Assembly: GCA_002281555.1 (NCBI GenBank)
Contig: NCGJ01000002.1
Span: forward strand, 186,001 to 250,000
DNA from: Hydrogenophilales bacterium 28-61-23
GTDB lineage: Bacteria; Pseudomonadota; Gammaproteobacteria; Burkholderiales; Thiobacillaceae
DNA: 64,000 nucleotides
Reading direction: 5' to 3'
Part shown: positions 23,733 to 37,568 of the stretch, one piece after another
Layout of the letters: every line of letters begins with the position of its first letter
Numbering within the stretch: position 1 is the first letter of the stretch
Program-made: the position numbers and the translations under genes
The notes under the pieces: generated by a model
Databases searched by the model: none
What the model was told of the DNA's origin: nothing
The model's input: only the letters and a program-made list of their open reading frames with translations

Positions 23733-24203
23733 ATGAACATCAATATGACCCTGATTGGGCAGTCCATCACCTTCGCCATATTCGTATGGTTCTGTATGAA
23801 GTTTGTATGGCCGCCCATTGTCAGTGCATTGGAAGCCCGCAAGAAGCTGATCGCCGATGGCTTGGCAGCGGCGGATCGCGGCAGGCATGAGCTGGAACTG
23901 GCCGCCAAGCGCGCCAGCGAAACCATGCATGAGGCGAAAGTGAAGGCTTCCGACATCATTGCGCAAGCTGAAAAGCGCGCCATGCAGATCGTTGAGGAAG
24001 CCAAGGGTGCGGCCAAGGAGGAGGGTGATCGCTTGATCGCTTCCGCCAAGGCCGAAATCGAGCAGGAGTCGCACCGCGCGCGTGAAGCGTTGCGTGGCGA
24101 TGTCGCCGCGTTGGTCGTGGCTGGAGCGGGCAAGGTGCTACGTCGCGAAGTGAACGCGCAAGCCCACGCCGATCTCCTGGAAGCCATCAAGAACGAGCTC
24201 TGA
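23733..24203 (+). CDS. atpF: F1Fo ATP synthase subunit b
   Basis: Subunit b is the peripheral stator. The 156-residue product has one N-terminal membrane helix ([18 protein letters not shown]), followed by a long charged alpha-helical coiled coil rich in Ala, Glu and Lys. This is the normal size for the homodimeric b of proteobacteria. It lies between atpE and atpH with standard spacing; only one b gene is present. Confidence 0.97.
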   Translation: MNINMTLIGQSITFAIFVWFCMKFVWPPIVSALEARKKLIADGLAAADRGRHELELAAKRASETMHEAKVKASDIIAQAEKRAMQIVEEAKGAAKEEGDRLIASAKAEIEQESHRAREALRGDVAALVVAGAGKVLRREVNAQAHADLLEAIKNEL

Positions 24204-24204
24204 C

Positions 24205-24738
24205 ATGGAACGCGCAACCTTAGCTCGCCCTTATGCCGAAGCGATCGCCAAGCTGGCCGCCGAAGCATCGTCCTGGAATCTCTGGTCGGAGCGTCTGGCG
24301 CTACTTGCTATGGTGGCGGGCGATGAACAAGTCCGGGATCTGGCGGGCAATCCGGCCGTGCCGGCCGCGCGGGTCGCCGATGTGGTGCTCGCCGTGTGCG
24401 GCGAAAAGCTGGGTGTGGAGGTCGACAACCTGGCCCGCTTGCTGGTTGAAAACAAGCGCCTTGGTTTGTTGCCTGAAATAGTCGCCTTGTTCGAGGCGAT
24501 CAAGGCCGCGCAGGAAGGCGAGCTCGTGGCACACGTCATCAGTGCGTTTGCGCTGGATGCGGGGCAAATGGCAGGTTTTGTCGCCAAGTTGGAGGCCAGA
24601 TTTGGCCGCAAGGTCACGGCGACACAATCAGTGGATGACGCGCTGATTGGCGGCGTTGTGATCAAGGTTGGCGATGAAGTCATGGATGCGTCGGTGCGCG
24701 GCGGGCTTGAAGCCCTTGCCGTCACCCTGAAAGCTTAA
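24205..24738 (+). CDS. atpH: F1Fo ATP synthase subunit delta
   Basis: Subunit delta caps the F1 head and links it to subunit b. The 177-residue product has the typical start ERATLARPYAEAIAKLAAEA and the C-terminal signature DDALIGGVVIKVGDEVMDAS, found in nearly all delta/OSCP proteins. It begins one base after the atpF stop. Confidence 0.97.
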   Translation: MERATLARPYAEAIAKLAAEASSWNLWSERLALLAMVAGDEQVRDLAGNPAVPAARVADVVLAVCGEKLGVEVDNLARLLVENKRLGLLPEIVALFEAIKAAQEGELVAHVISAFALDAGQMAGFVAKLEARFGRKVTATQSVDDALIGGVVIKVGDEVMDASVRGGLEALAVTLKA

Positions 24739-24758
24739 TCAAGTAATTTGGAGTTCTC

Positions 24759-26300
24759 ATGCAACTCAATTCGTCTGAAATCAGCGAGCTGATCAAGAGC
24801 CGCATCCAGAACATGGAAGCGGGTTCTGAACTGCGTACCCAGGGGACCGTGGTCTCCGTCACCGACGGCATCGTGCGCGTGCATGGTCTGGCCGAAGTCA
24901 TGCAAGGCGAAATGCTGGAGTTCCCCGGCAACGTCTTCGGTATGGCGTTGAATCTCGAGCGCGACTCTGTCGGCGCTGTGGTTCTGGGTGAATACGAACA
25001 TATTACGGAAGGCGATACGGTCAAATGTACCGGCCGCATTCTGGAAGTGCCGGTTGGCGAAGCGCTACTGGGCCGTGTGGTGAATTCTCTGGGCCAGCCG
25101 ATCGATGGCAAGGGCCCGGTCGATTGCGCGCAGAGCGCGCCGATCGAACAGATCGCGCCGGGCGTGATCGCGCGCCAGTCGGTGTCGCAACCGATGCAGA
25201 CCGGCCTCAAGGCGATCGATGCCATGGTGCCGATCGGTCGCGGCCAGCGCGAACTGATCATCGGCGACCGTCAGACCGGCAAGACCGCGGTGGCCGTCGA
25301 TGCCATCATCAATCAGAAGGGTACCGGCGTACTGTGTATTTATGTCGCCGTCGGCCAAAAGGCATCCAGCATCGCCAACGTGGTGCGCAAGCTGGAAGAA
25401 CATGGCGCGATGGCCCACACCATCGTGGTCGCGGCAACCGCTTCCGATCCCGCCGCAATGCAGTTCATCGCGCCCTATGCCGGTTGCACGATGGGCGAGT
25501 ATTTCCGCGACTCGGGCCGCGATGCCCTGATCGTCTATGACGACCTGACCAAACAGGCCTGGGCGTATCGTCAGATTTCCCTGCTGCTGCGCCGCCCGCC
25601 GGGTCGCGAAGCCTATCCCGGCGATGTGTTCTATCTGCACTCGCGTCTGCTGGAACGCGCCGCCCGGGTCAATGCCGATTTCGTCGAGAAAAAGACCAAT
25701 GGCGCGGTCAAGGGCAAGACCGGCTCGCTGACGGCTCTGCCGGTGATCGAAACCCAAGCCGGCGACGTCTCAGCATTCGTGCCGACCAACGTGATCTCCA
25801 TTACCGATGGTCAGATATTCCTGGAATCCGATCTGTTCAACGCCGGCATCCGTCCCGCCATCAACGCCGGTTTGTCGGTGTCACGCGTCGGCGGCGCGGC
25901 GCAAACCAAGGTGATCAAGAAACTGGGCGGCGGTATTCGTCTGGCCCTGGCCCAGTACCGTGAACTGGCCGCATTCGCCCAGTTCGCTTCCGACCTGGAC
26001 GAAGCCACGCGCAAGCAGCTTGAGCGCGGCAAGCTGGTTACCGAGTTGATGAAGCAATTCCAGTATTCGCCGATGAACGTGGCTGAAATGGCCGTCACTT
26101 TGTTTGCCGTCAACCGCGGCTACATGGATGACGTCGAAGTGAAGCGTGTGTTGGCTTTTGAAGCATCGTTGCAGTCCTTCATGAAGGGCAAGTACGCGGC
26201 AATGATGGACAAAATCCAGACCACGGGCGATCTGGACGGGGATACCGAGAAACAGCTCTCAGCTGCTATCGACGATTTCAAGGCCAGCGCGGCTTACTGA
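24759..26300 (+). CDS. atpA: F1 ATP synthase subunit alpha
   Basis: Subunit alpha is the non-catalytic nucleotide-binding subunit of F1. The 513-residue product has the P-loop [10 protein letters not shown] (about 169-178). It also carries the conserved [20 protein letters not shown] segment and an arginine finger region near ISVSR-like [12 protein letters not shown]. Length equals that of the E. coli protein. Confidence 0.98.
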   Translation: MQLNSSEISELIKSRIQNMEAGSELRTQGTVVSVTDGIVRVHGLAEVMQGEMLEFPGNVFGMALNLERDSVGAVVLGEYEHITEGDTVKCTGRILEVPVGEALLGRVVNSLGQPIDGKGPVDCAQSAPIEQIAPGVIARQSVSQPMQTGLKAIDAMVPIGRGQRELIIGDRQTGKTAVAVDAIINQKGTGVLCIYVAVGQKASSIANVVRKLEEHGAMAHTIVVAATASDPAAMQFIAPYAGCTMGEYFRDSGRDALIVYDDLTKQAWAYRQISLLLRRPPGREAYPGDVFYLHSRLLERAARVNADFVEKKTNGAVKGKTGSLTALPVIETQAGDVSAFVPTNVISITDGQIFLESDLFNAGIRPAINAGLSVSRVGGAAQTKVIKKLGGGIRLALAQYRELAAFAQFASDLDEATRKQLERGKLVTELMKQFQYSPMNVAEMAVTLFAVNRGYMDDVEVKRVLAFEASLQSFMKGKYAAMMDKIQTTGDLDGDTEKQLSAAIDDFKASAAY

Positions 26301-26326
26301 TCAACTACTGACGGACGAGAAAAAGC

Positions 26327-27193
26327 ATGGCCGCCGGCAAGGAAATTCGCAGCAAGATCAAGAGCGTGGAAAACACGCGCAAGATCACTCGTGCCATGGA
26401 GATGGTCGCCGCCGCCAAGATGCGCAAGGCACAGGAGCGCATGCGACATGCGCGCCCCTATGCTGAAAAAATTGGCCATGTGGCCGCGCACTTTAGCCAG
26501 GCCCATCCTGAATACCGCCATCCTTTTGTTGTTTCACGCGGAACGACCAAGCGAGTGGGCCTGATTCTGGTGACAACGGACAAAGGCTTATGTGGCGGCC
26601 TTAATACCAATGCGTTACGGCTGGTGCTGAACAAGCTCAAGGCTTGGGACGAGCAGAAGATCGAGGTCGATGTCTGCGCCGTGGGCAATAAAGGCTTGGG
26701 CTTTTTGCAACGCCTGGGCGCCAATGTCGCCTCACATGTCACCGGCTTGGGCGATACGCCGCACATGGAACGTTTGATTGGCCCGATCCAGGTCATGCTC
26801 GACGCATACAAGGAAGGACGCATTGATGCGCTCTACCTGGTGTACAGCAAGTTTGTCTCGACCATGAAGCAGGAGCCCTCGATCACCCAGTTATTGCCGC
26901 TCAACGCCGCGGAAGCGGTGGAGAAGGCCCAGCACCACTGGGATTACATCTACGAGCCGGAAGCCCATGTGGTGGTGGACAGTCTGATGGTGCGCTACAT
27001 CGAGGCATTGATTTATCAGGCCGTGGCGGAAAACCTGGCCTGCGAGCAGTCTGCCCGCATGGTGGCCATGAAAGCCGCATCCGATAACGCCAAAGACGTC
27101 GTCGATGAGCTCAAATTGGTTTACAACAAGACTCGCCAAGCTGCGATTACGCAGGAAATCTCCGAAATCGTCGCCGGCGCAGCCGCGGTTTAA
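26327..27193 (+). CDS. atpG: F1 ATP synthase subunit gamma
   Basis: Subunit gamma is the central rotor shaft. The 288-residue protein begins [20 protein letters not shown], contains [10 protein letters not shown] after the first helix, and ends with the long helix [22 protein letters not shown] that inserts into the alpha/beta hexamer. Length and position are standard. Confidence 0.98.
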   Translation: MAAGKEIRSKIKSVENTRKITRAMEMVAAAKMRKAQERMRHARPYAEKIGHVAAHFSQAHPEYRHPFVVSRGTTKRVGLILVTTDKGLCGGLNTNALRLVLNKLKAWDEQKIEVDVCAVGNKGLGFLQRLGANVASHVTGLGDTPHMERLIGPIQVMLDAYKEGRIDALYLVYSKFVSTMKQEPSITQLLPLNAAEAVEKAQHHWDYIYEPEAHVVVDSLMVRYIEALIYQAVAENLACEQSARMVAMKAASDNAKDVVDELKLVYNKTRQAAITQEISEIVAGAAAV

Positions 27194-27224
27194 CGAACCC
27201 CGCCGTTTAACAGATTCGAACTAG

Positions 27225-28619
<1,395 letters not shown>

Positions 28620-28631
28620 GGAAGCCACGCC

Positions 28632-29057
28632 ATGGCCATGACAGTTCATGTCGATATCGTCAGCACGGAAGCCTCCATTTATTCGGGCATCGCCGAGTAT
28701 GTGATCGCACCCGCCGAAATGGGCGAGATCGGCATCTATCCTCGCCACACGCCCTTGCTCACGCGTCTGAAACCCGGCTCTGTACGGATCAAGTCGCCGG
28801 ACCGGGCACAAGAGGATTTGATTTATGTTTCCGGCGGCATTCTTGAAGTGCAGCCCGGCGTGATCACGATCTTGTCGGATACCGCCGCGCGTGGCGCCGA
28901 TCTGGATGAGGCGCGCGCCATTGAGGCCAAACTCCAGGCGGAGGAGGCGATGAAGAATCGCGCCTCGTCGATGGACTACGCGCGCGCCCAGGCGGAACTG
29001 GCGGAAGCCGTCGCGCAACTGTCGGCCATTCAGAAGCTGCGCAAAATAAAAGGCTGA
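28632..29057 (+). CDS. atpC: F1 ATP synthase subunit epsilon
   Basis: Subunit epsilon couples the rotor to the c-ring and can inhibit ATP hydrolysis. The 141-residue product has the beta-sandwich with [14 protein letters not shown] and [16 protein letters not shown], followed by a two-helix C-terminal domain. It is the last gene of the operon, and a strong terminator lies 19 bases after its stop. Confidence 0.97.
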   Translation: MAMTVHVDIVSTEASIYSGIAEYVIAPAEMGEIGIYPRHTPLLTRLKPGSVRIKSPDRAQEDLIYVSGGILEVQPGVITILSDTAARGADLDEARAIEAKLQAEEAMKNRASSMDYARAQAELAEAVAQLSAIQKLRKIKG

Positions 29058-29076
29058 ACGCAACGCGCGCAACAAT

Positions 29077-29105
29077 AAAACGGCAGCCTGGAGCTGCCGT
29101 TTTTC
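29077..29105 (+). terminator. Rho-independent terminator of the atp operon
   Basis: CGGCAGC and GCTGCCG form a 7-base-pair GC-rich stem (29081-29099) around a 5-base loop. Flanking A and T runs extend the pairing, and a T-tract (TTTTTCTTT) follows. It closes the ATP synthase operon before glmU. Confidence 0.9.
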
Positions 29106-29186
29106 TTTCCGAGCACGCCAGACAAATAACGAAGGCGCTGTTTATACTTACGCGCGTTTCAGCGCTCAACTCGCCCGTCTTCCCTC

Positions 29187-30557
29187 ATGATCCCACCCCT
29201 CGATATCGTCATTCTTGCCGCTGGCAAGGGCACCCGGATGAAGTCCGATTTGCCCAAGGTACTGCACCCATTGGCGGGGAAGCCCCTTATTTCGCATGTT
29301 CTGGCGGCTGCCGATCAGCTTGGCCCTGAATCCATCTGCGTTATCTATGGTCACGGCGGCGAAACCTTGCCGCGGGCGATAGCGCGTGACGATCTGGACT
29401 GGGCGAAGCAGGAACCGCAACTGGGTACCGGCCATGCCGTACAGCAAGCGATACCGTATCTCGATCCGGCCGCGCTTTGTCTGATTCTGTACGGCGATGT
29501 GCCGCTGACCCGCGCCGAGACCTTGCAGGAAATGACGCTTATCGCGCGCGAGGGCGCGATCGCATTGCTGACCGTGCATCTGGAAAATCCGACCGGCTAT
29601 GGCCGCATCGTGCGCAATGCGCGCGGCCAAGTCGAACGCATAGTCGAACAAAAGGATGCAAGTCCCGAGGAGTTGGCCATCAACGAGGTGAATACCGGAA
29701 TCCTGTGTCTGCCCGCCGACAAACTGGCTGGCTGGCTGGCTCGCTTGAACAACAACAATGCGCAAGGCGAGTATTACCTGACCGATGTGATCGGCATGGC
29801 CGCGGCCGAAGGCGAGCGGGTGATTCCTTGCCACCCGGCGGCGGAATGGGAAGTGCTCGGCATCAATAGCCGGGCCCAGTTGGCCGAGCTTGAGCGTCTG
29901 CACCAACGTAACCAGGCCAACCGGCTGATGACCGACGGCGTGACGCTGATCGATCCGGCTCGCATCGACATCCGCGGCACGCTGACCTGTGGACGCGATG
30001 TTCTGATCGACATCAATGGGATCTTCGAAGGCGATGTTGTCCTCGGCGACGGCGTTCAGATCGGCGCGAACTGCGTGCTGAAAAATGTCGAACTGGCCGC
30101 GGGCGTGACGCTCAAGCCATTTTGCCATCTGGAAGGCGCGCGCATCGGCGCCAACGCGGTGATCGGTCCTTACGCCCGTTTACGCCCCGGCACCGAACTG
30201 GCCGAGGAAACGCATATCGGCAACTTCGTCGAACTGAAAAATGCGCAAGTCGGCTTCAACTCCAAAATCAACCACCTGTCCTACGTCGGCGATGCGACCG
30301 TCGGCAGCAAGGTCAACATCGGCGCCGGCACCATCACCTGCAACTACGACGGCGCCAACAAGCACCGAACCATCATCGAGGACGACGCCTTCATCGGATC
30401 GGACACTCAACTGGTCGCGCCGGTGACGGTCGGAAAAGGAGCGACTTTGGGGGCGGGAACCACGCTGACCAAGGACGCGCCAGCCGGAGAACTCACGTTG
30501 TCGCGCGCCAAGCAAGTCACCATTTCCGGCTGGCAACGGCCGACAAAAAAGAAGTAA
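29187..30557 (+). CDS. glmU: Bifunctional GlcNAc-1-P uridyltransferase / GlcN-1-P acetyltransferase
   Basis: GlmU makes UDP-N-acetylglucosamine, the precursor of peptidoglycan and lipopolysaccharide. The 456-residue enzyme has the pyrophosphorylase signature [19 protein letters not shown] at the N-terminus. A left-handed beta-helix of hexapeptide repeats forms the acetyltransferase from about residue 250, with conserved [13 protein letters not shown]. It is followed after 13 bases by glmS, which supplies its substrate pathway, so the two form an operon. Confidence 0.98.
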   Translation: MIPPLDIVILAAGKGTRMKSDLPKVLHPLAGKPLISHVLAAADQLGPESICVIYGHGGETLPRAIARDDLDWAKQEPQLGTGHAVQQAIPYLDPAALCLILYGDVPLTRAETLQEMTLIAREGAIALLTVHLENPTGYGRIVRNARGQVERIVEQKDASPEELAINEVNTGILCLPADKLAGWLARLNNNNAQGEYYLTDVIGMAAAEGERVIPCHPAAEWEVLGINSRAQLAELERLHQRNQANRLMTDGVTLIDPARIDIRGTLTCGRDVLIDINGIFEGDVVLGDGVQIGANCVLKNVELAAGVTLKPFCHLEGARIGANAVIGPYARLRPGTELAEETHIGNFVELKNAQVGFNSKINHLSYVGDATVGSKVNIGAGTITCNYDGANKHRTIIEDDAFIGSDTQLVAPVTVGKGATLGAGTTLTKDAPAGELTLSRAKQVTISGWQRPTKKK

Positions 30558-30570
30558 ACGGAGAAATACT

Positions 30571-32397
30571 ATGTGCGGCATCGTCGGCGCAGTGGCCCAA
30601 CGTAACGTTGTGCCCATCCTTATCGAAGGTTTGCAACGCCTGGAATATCGCGGCTACGACTCGGCCGGCATCGCGGTTCGGCGACAGGATGGCAGCTTGG
30701 AACGCATCCGCGCGGTAGGCAAGGTCGCCATGTTGCGTCAATTGGTCGAGACGAATCCCATCGCCGGCAACATCGGCATCGCGCACACCCGCTGGGCCAC
30801 GCATGGCATGCCGGCCGAACGCAATGCCCACCCGCACATGAGCGGTGAAAAAGTGGCCGTGGTGCATAACGGCATCATCGAAAACCACGCCGAACTGCGC
30901 GCCGAATTGCAGGCTAAAGGCTATTTCTTCACTTCGGAAACCGATACCGAAGTCATCGCGCACCTGCTCGCCGATTTGCAGAAAGACGAGCCCGATCTGC
31001 TGCTTGCGGTGCAGAAAGCGATCACGCATCTGGTCGGCGCATACGGCCTTGCCGTTGCCACGCCGGGCGACGCGGACCGCCTGATCGTCGCCCGCGCCGG
31101 CAGTCCGCTGGTCATCGGCCTTGGCGTCGGCGAGAACTTCATCGCCTCCGACGTATTCGCGCTGCTGCCGGTCACTCAGCGTTTCATCTTTCTGGAAGAG
31201 GGCGATGTCGCCGAAATCCGTCGCGACGGCGTGCGCGTGTTCGATGTCGCCGGCAACCCGGTCGAGCGGCCGGAGCGCTTGTCGCAGCTTTCCGCCTCGA
31301 CCACCGACAAGGGCCCGTACAAGCATTACATGCTGAAGGAAATCTTCGAGCAGCCCTCGGTCATCGCCGAAACGCTGGAAGGCCGCATCCACAAGGGCCG
31401 CCTGCTGGAAGAAAGCTTCGGCCACGAAGCCAAGACCTTGTTCGACAAGACGCGCGGCGTCCACATCATCGCCTGCGGCACCAGTTATCACGCCGGTCTG
31501 GTCGCGCGTTACTGGCTGGAGGAAATCGGCATCCCGTGCAGCGTCGAAGTCGCCAGCGAATATCGCTACCGCAAGGTCGTGGTGCCGCCGGATACCTTGT
31601 TCCTGTCCATTTCCCAGTCCGGCGAGACGGCGGACACTCTGGCCGCGTTGCGCTTCGCCAAGCAGGCCGGCTATATCGGTTCGCTGACCATCTGCAACGT
31701 GCCGGAATCGTCATTGACGCGCGAATCCGATGTCGCGCTGATGACGCGCGCCGGCCCGGAAATCGGCGTCGCCTCGACCAAAGCGTTCACCACCCAGCTC
31801 ACCGCGCTGCGCCTGCTCACCATCGCGCTGGCGCGTCGGCTCGGCCTCTCGGCCGAGGATGAAAAGCGGATGGTGGATGAGCTGCACGCGTTGCCGCGTC
31901 AGGTCGAAGTCGTGCTGTCCTTGTCCGACGCGATCAAGGAAATGGCCGCCGCCTTTGCCGACAAGCACCACGCGCTGTTCCTCGGCCGCGGCCCGTTCTA
32001 CCCGATCGCGCTGGAAGGCGCGCTCAAGCTGAAGGAAATCTCCTACATCCACGCCGAGGCCTATCCCGCCGGCGAGTTGAAGCACGGTCCGCTCGCGCTG
32101 GTGGATGCCGACATGCCGGTGATCTGCGCGCTGCCGGACGACCCGCTGCTGGACAAGGTGTTGTCGAACCTGCAGGAAGTCCGCGCGCGCGGCGGCGAGC
32201 TGTTCCTGTTCTCCGACCACAACGTCAAGATTGGACTGGATCGCTACCAGAACCTGACGCTGGACGATATCTATCCCGGCACCGCGCCCATCGTCTACAG
32301 CATCCCGCTGCAATTGCTGGCCTATCACGTCGCTATCCTAAAAGGCACGGACGTAGACCAGCCGCGCAATCTCGCTAAATCGGTCACGGTGGAGTAA
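30571..32397 (+). CDS. glmS: Glutamine-fructose-6-phosphate aminotransferase (isomerizing)
   Basis: GlmS converts fructose-6-phosphate and glutamine to glucosamine-6-phosphate, the first committed step to amino sugars. The 608-residue protein starts MCGIVGAV with the catalytic Cys2 of the Ntn glutaminase domain. It contains GYDSAGIAV, two SIS sugar-isomerase domains ([18 protein letters not shown]) and the C-terminal LAKSVTVE tail that forms part of the active site. No glmS ribozyme is expected or seen in the 13-base gap. Confidence 0.98.
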   Translation: MCGIVGAVAQRNVVPILIEGLQRLEYRGYDSAGIAVRRQDGSLERIRAVGKVAMLRQLVETNPIAGNIGIAHTRWATHGMPAERNAHPHMSGEKVAVVHNGIIENHAELRAELQAKGYFFTSETDTEVIAHLLADLQKDEPDLLLAVQKAITHLVGAYGLAVATPGDADRLIVARAGSPLVIGLGVGENFIASDVFALLPVTQRFIFLEEGDVAEIRRDGVRVFDVAGNPVERPERLSQLSASTTDKGPYKHYMLKEIFEQPSVIAETLEGRIHKGRLLEESFGHEAKTLFDKTRGVHIIACGTSYHAGLVARYWLEEIGIPCSVEVASEYRYRKVVVPPDTLFLSISQSGETADTLAALRFAKQAGYIGSLTICNVPESSLTRESDVALMTRAGPEIGVASTKAFTTQLTALRLLTIALARRLGLSAEDEKRMVDELHALPRQVEVVLSLSDAIKEMAAAFADKHHALFLGRGPFYPIALEGALKLKEISYIHAEAYPAGELKHGPLALVDADMPVICALPDDPLLDKVLSNLQEVRARGGELFLFSDHNVKIGLDRYQNLTLDDIYPGTAPIVYSIPLQLLAYHVAILKGTDVDQPRNLAKSVTVE

Positions 32398-32404
32398 CGA
32401 TTAC

Positions 32405-33169
32405 ATGGCAGTCATCGCGGTATTCAATCAAAAAGGTGGCGTCGGCAAGACCACCACCACCCTGAACGTGGCCGCCTCGCTTGCACTTCTCGAACGCAAT
32501 CCGTTGGTCATCGATCTCGACCCGCAGGCGCATGTCAGCCTGGCGTTGGGCGTCAAGCATTTGCAAGCCAGCGTGACCACGGCGGCTTTTTTCCGCGACA
32601 AAACGCCGCTGGATCGCAATATCCGTCGCTTGGCCAACCAGATCCGGCTCCTCCCGGGCCACCCCGATCTATCCAAAGTCGACGCCTTGCTGGGCGCGAC
32701 GCCGGGCGTCGCGGGCATCCTCAAGCGCGGGCTCGATTCCGCCCTGGCTTGGGAAGAAGCCCCCATCCTGATCGACTGTGCCCCGGCCTTGGGCGTGCTC
32801 TCGCTCAACGCGCTGTTCGCGGCGGATCGAGTCCTGATTCCGGTCACTGCCGACTACCTGGCGATCCAAGGTTTGAACCGGCTCGACCTCGCGCTCAACG
32901 TGCTGGAAGGCCCGCTCAAACGGCGCATCCAGCGTCGGGTCGTGTTGACCCGTTTCGACGAAGCCAAACCGCAATGCCGCGAAGCCCTCGCCAACCTGAA
33001 AAGCCGATATGGCGAAAATCTGTGCGATACGCGTATTTGCGAAGACCCGGCGCTGTCCGAAAGTCCGGCGCATGGCATGGACATCTTCGCCTATTCCTCC
33101 GATTCGCCGGGCGCGCACGATTACCGACTGCTGACCATGGAACTGCTTTCCAAAGGCTTTTTCCAGTAA
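32405..33169 (+). CDS. Orphan ParA-family ATPase
   Basis: The 254-residue protein has the deviant Walker motif FNQKGGVGKTTTT (about 7-19), Walker A' DLDPQAHVSLALG and Walker B PILIDCAPALG. It is therefore a ParA/MinD-superfamily ATPase distinct from the origin parA at 20452. It begins 8 bases after glmS and has no adjacent parB or centromere-like repeat. Such orphans position cargo (flagellar, chemotaxis or other protein clusters) or act in plasmid-type partition. No cargo gene is evident here, so function stays open. Confidence 0.88.
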   Translation: MAVIAVFNQKGGVGKTTTTLNVAASLALLERNPLVIDLDPQAHVSLALGVKHLQASVTTAAFFRDKTPLDRNIRRLANQIRLLPGHPDLSKVDALLGATPGVAGILKRGLDSALAWEEAPILIDCAPALGVLSLNALFAADRVLIPVTADYLAIQGLNRLDLALNVLEGPLKRRIQRRVVLTRFDEAKPQCREALANLKSRYGENLCDTRICEDPALSESPAHGMDIFAYSSDSPGAHDYRLLTMELLSKGFFQ

Positions 33170-33190
33170 ACCTGCCTGGGGTGTCCGAGC

Positions 33191-34495
33191 ATGAGCAATG
33201 CCGATTGGCTCAGCCGAAGTCATACCGCCGTCTGGCACCCGTGCACCCAGATGAAACATCTGGAACAAATTCCCCCGCTACCGGTAGCGCGCGGGGAAGG
33301 CGCCTGGTTGATCGACTATGACGGGCGCCGCTATCTCGACGCCACCTCCTCCTGGTGGGTCAACCTGTTCGGCCACGCCAACCCGCGCATCAACGCGGCC
33401 ATCGTCGACCAGCTCGGTCGCATCGAACACGTCATGCTGGCTGGCTGTACCCATGCGCCGGTGGTCGAATTGTCGGAACGGCTGGCCCGGCTCAGCGGTT
33501 TGTCGCATGCCTTCTATGCCTCGGACGGCGCCAGCGCCACGGAAATCGCGCTCAAGATGAGTTTCCATTTCTGGCGCAATCGAGGTCGGCCGCACAAGAC
33601 CGGATTCGTCAGTCTGCAAAACGGCTATCACGGCGAAACGCTGGGCGCCTTGTCGGTCACCGATGTTCCGCTGTTCAAGGATGTCTATGCGCCGCTGCTG
33701 CGCCTGTCGCATCAGGTGATCAGCCCGGACTGGCGCCAGGCCGACCCGGACGAGAGCGCGGAAGCCTATGCCTGGCGCGCCATCGCCCAGATGGAGGATT
33801 TTCTGGCCGAATGCGCCGATACCACGGCCGCCGTCATTGTCGAACCGCTGGTGCAGGGCGCCGCCGGCATGGCCATGTATCACCCGATCTACCTGACCCG
33901 TTTGCGCGAACTGTGCGACAAGTACCAGGTGCATCTGATCGCCGACGAAATCGCCGTCGGCTTTGGCCGCACCGGCACCTTTTTTGCCTGCGAGCAAGCC
34001 GACATACGGCCCGACTTCCTGTGTCTGTCGAAAGGCATCACCGGCGGCTACCTGCCCCTGTCCTGTGTGCTCGCGAGCGACGAAATCTACGCCGCTTTCT
34101 ATGCCGACTCGACCGCGCGCGGCTTCCTGCATTCGCATTCCTACACCGGCAACCCGCTTGCCTGCCGCGCGGCGCTGGCGGTGCTGGACATCTTCGATCA
34201 GGACGACGTCATCGCGGCCAACCGGGCCAAGGCGGTTCGTTTCACCGAACTGCTCGGCTCCGTCGCCGCGCATCCTCATGTCCGCCATTTTCGTCACACC
34301 GGCATGATCTGGGCTTTCGACGTCAAACAATCGTCGCCGCATTTCGCGCGCGACTTTCACCAACAAGCCCTGGCTCAAGGCTTGTTCATCCGTCCCATCG
34401 GCAACACGGTCTACTTCATGCCGCCCTATGTCATCGAAGAAGCGGAAATGCGCCTGATGGCCGATGTGACGCTCAACCTGCTGCAAACCCTTTGA
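33191..34495 (+). CDS. bioA: Adenosylmethionine-8-amino-7-oxononanoate aminotransferase
   Basis: BioA is a PLP enzyme that converts 8-amino-7-oxononanoate to 7,8-diaminononanoate in biotin synthesis, using SAM as amino donor. The 434-residue product shows the class III aminotransferase pattern: substrate segment SSWWVNLFGHANPR, PLP-binding QNGYHGETLGALSVTD, ADEIAVGFGRTG and the catalytic lysine in LSKGITGGYLPLS. The other biotin genes are not in this window. Confidence 0.95.
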   Translation: MSNADWLSRSHTAVWHPCTQMKHLEQIPPLPVARGEGAWLIDYDGRRYLDATSSWWVNLFGHANPRINAAIVDQLGRIEHVMLAGCTHAPVVELSERLARLSGLSHAFYASDGASATEIALKMSFHFWRNRGRPHKTGFVSLQNGYHGETLGALSVTDVPLFKDVYAPLLRLSHQVISPDWRQADPDESAEAYAWRAIAQMEDFLAECADTTAAVIVEPLVQGAAGMAMYHPIYLTRLRELCDKYQVHLIADEIAVGFGRTGTFFACEQADIRPDFLCLSKGITGGYLPLSCVLASDEIYAAFYADSTARGFLHSHSYTGNPLACRAALAVLDIFDQDDVIAANRAKAVRFTELLGSVAAHPHVRHFRHTGMIWAFDVKQSSPHFARDFHQQALAQGLFIRPIGNTVYFMPPYVIEEAEMRLMADVTLNLLQTL

Positions 34496-34506
34496 AAGCA
34501 CCCGCC

Positions 34507-34971
34507 ATGAAACGCCTCCTTCCGTTGTTGCTGCTGCTTGCCGTCGCCCCCCTGAATGCCGCCGATCACAGCCATGAACATGCCGATGCGCCGGCTATGG
34601 AACACCGCAAACCGATCACCCTGAGCGCGGAAGAGAAAGCCCATATCCACCTGGAAATGCGCTTGTTCCTGGCCGGCACGCAGAAAATCGTCACCGGCAT
34701 CGCCGCCAACGACATGAAACTGGTGACTGCGGCCGCAAGTTCACTGGGCATGGCCGCCGCGCACGAAGTCCCGGCCGGGTTGCGCGCCAGATTGCCGCTC
34801 GAATTCAAGAAACTGGGCCAGGCCACGCACCAGGGCTTCGACGACCTGGCGCGCGACGCCGACAGTCTGGCCGACGCCAACCACGCCTTGCGCCAACTCG
34901 GCCAAGTCATGTCGAACTGCGTGTCGTGCCACGCGATGTACAGGCTCGAGGCACGGGCGGGCGGCAAGTAG
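34507..34971 (+). CDS. Exported c-type cytochrome (cytochrome c'-like)
   Basis: The 154-residue product has a cleavable signal ([20 protein letters not shown]), a helical body and one heme-binding CVSCH motif at residues 138-142 close to the C-terminus. A C-terminal CXXCH after four helices is the arrangement of cytochrome c'. The start at 34507 follows bioA by 11 bases in a different frame; an apparent larger reading frame running through bioA is an artefact. A Met/His-rich stretch ([13 protein letters not shown]) follows the signal. Electron donor and acceptor are unknown. Confidence 0.82.
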   Translation: MKRLLPLLLLLAVAPLNAADHSHEHADAPAMEHRKPITLSAEEKAHIHLEMRLFLAGTQKIVTGIAANDMKLVTAAASSLGMAAAHEVPAGLRARLPLEFKKLGQATHQGFDDLARDADSLADANHALRQLGQVMSNCVSCHAMYRLEARAGGK

Positions 34972-34983
34972 GCGCGCATTGCC

Positions 34984-35024
34984 AGGCCGCCATACCCGAC
35001 AGGATTTGTCGGGTATGGCGGCCT
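34984..35024. repeat. 18-bp perfect inverted repeat (hairpin)
   Basis: AGGCCGCCATACCCGACA and its exact complement are separated by a 5-base loop GGATT in the 89-base gap between the cytochrome c'-like gene and the DUF255 gene. No T-run follows, so it is not a classic intrinsic terminator. It could slow transcription, protect an mRNA 3' end or be a copy of a dispersed REP-like element. Confidence 0.75.
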
Positions 35025-35060
35025 TCTCCTAAACTGGCGGCCCGATCCCCGGAGTCCGCC

Positions 35061-37094
<2,034 letters not shown>

Positions 37095-37142
37095 CATCCG
37101 CCGCGCAACACAAGTTGCCTTTACCAATAATGGAGATTCAAC

Positions 37143-37445
37143 ATGAAAGTTATCGTAATTGCTGCTGCCATTCTCGCCATGAGCGCGGGCGTTGCTTCCG
37201 CCGACCAGGCTCTGGCCCAAAAAAGCGCCTGCCTGAGCTGCCACGCGGTCGACAAGAAAGTCGTCGGCCCCGCTTTCAAGGATGTCGCCAAGAAATACAA
37301 GGGTGATGCCAAGGCCGCCGAACACATCGTCGGCGTGATCAAGAAGGGTGGCAAGGGCGTTTGGGGCCCGGTTCCCATGCCCCCGCACCCGCAAGTGTCC
37401 GACGAAAACGCCAAGAAGCTGGCTGACTGGGTTCTGTCCCTGTAA
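37143..37445 (+). CDS. Periplasmic class I cytochrome c (c551/c552 type)
   Basis: The 100-residue product has a signal peptide (about 1-20, MKVIVIAAAILAMSAGVASA) and an 80-residue mature domain. The heme motif CLSCH is at 30-34, VGPAFKDVA follows, and a methionine ligand lies in GPVPMPPHPQVSD near residue 79. This is the compact cytochrome c8/c551 pattern, usually a mobile electron carrier to terminal oxidases or nitrite reductase. A strong terminator follows, so the gene is probably monocistronic. Confidence 0.94.
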   Translation: MKVIVIAAAILAMSAGVASADQALAQKSACLSCHAVDKKVVGPAFKDVAKKYKGDAKAAEHIVGVIKKGGKGVWGPVPMPPHPQVSDENAKKLADWVLSL

Positions 37446-37461
37446 GCCTGGCCTTTCAGGT

Positions 37462-37502
37462 AAAAAAAGCCGCGCGAGTTTGCACTCGCCCGGCTTTTTT
37501 CT
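37462..37502 (+). terminator. Intrinsic terminator after cytochrome c551-like gene
   Basis: A long stem of about 17 base pairs with one mismatch is formed by AAAAAAGCCGCGCGAGT and ACTCGCCCGGCTTTTTT around the loop TTGC, ending in a T-run. It lies 17 bases after the stop codon and isolates the cytochrome gene from the liv operon. Confidence 0.92.
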
Positions 37503-37568
37503 TGGTTCGGCGGGAAGGTGTGTTGTGATATAAACCACGGGTTTTTAAGGCTTTTCCGGAGCATCCAG

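Noticed and set aside
26530-26545. parS-like TGTTTCACGCGGAACG inside atpG
   Set aside because: Three mismatches, including two in the right half-site that break the central CACGTG palindrome; likely chance within coding DNA.
33355-34971. Single 538-codon protein spanning bioA and the cytochrome
   Set aside because: The first two-thirds are an out-of-frame shadow of bioA; the real gene starts at 34507 with a signal peptide.
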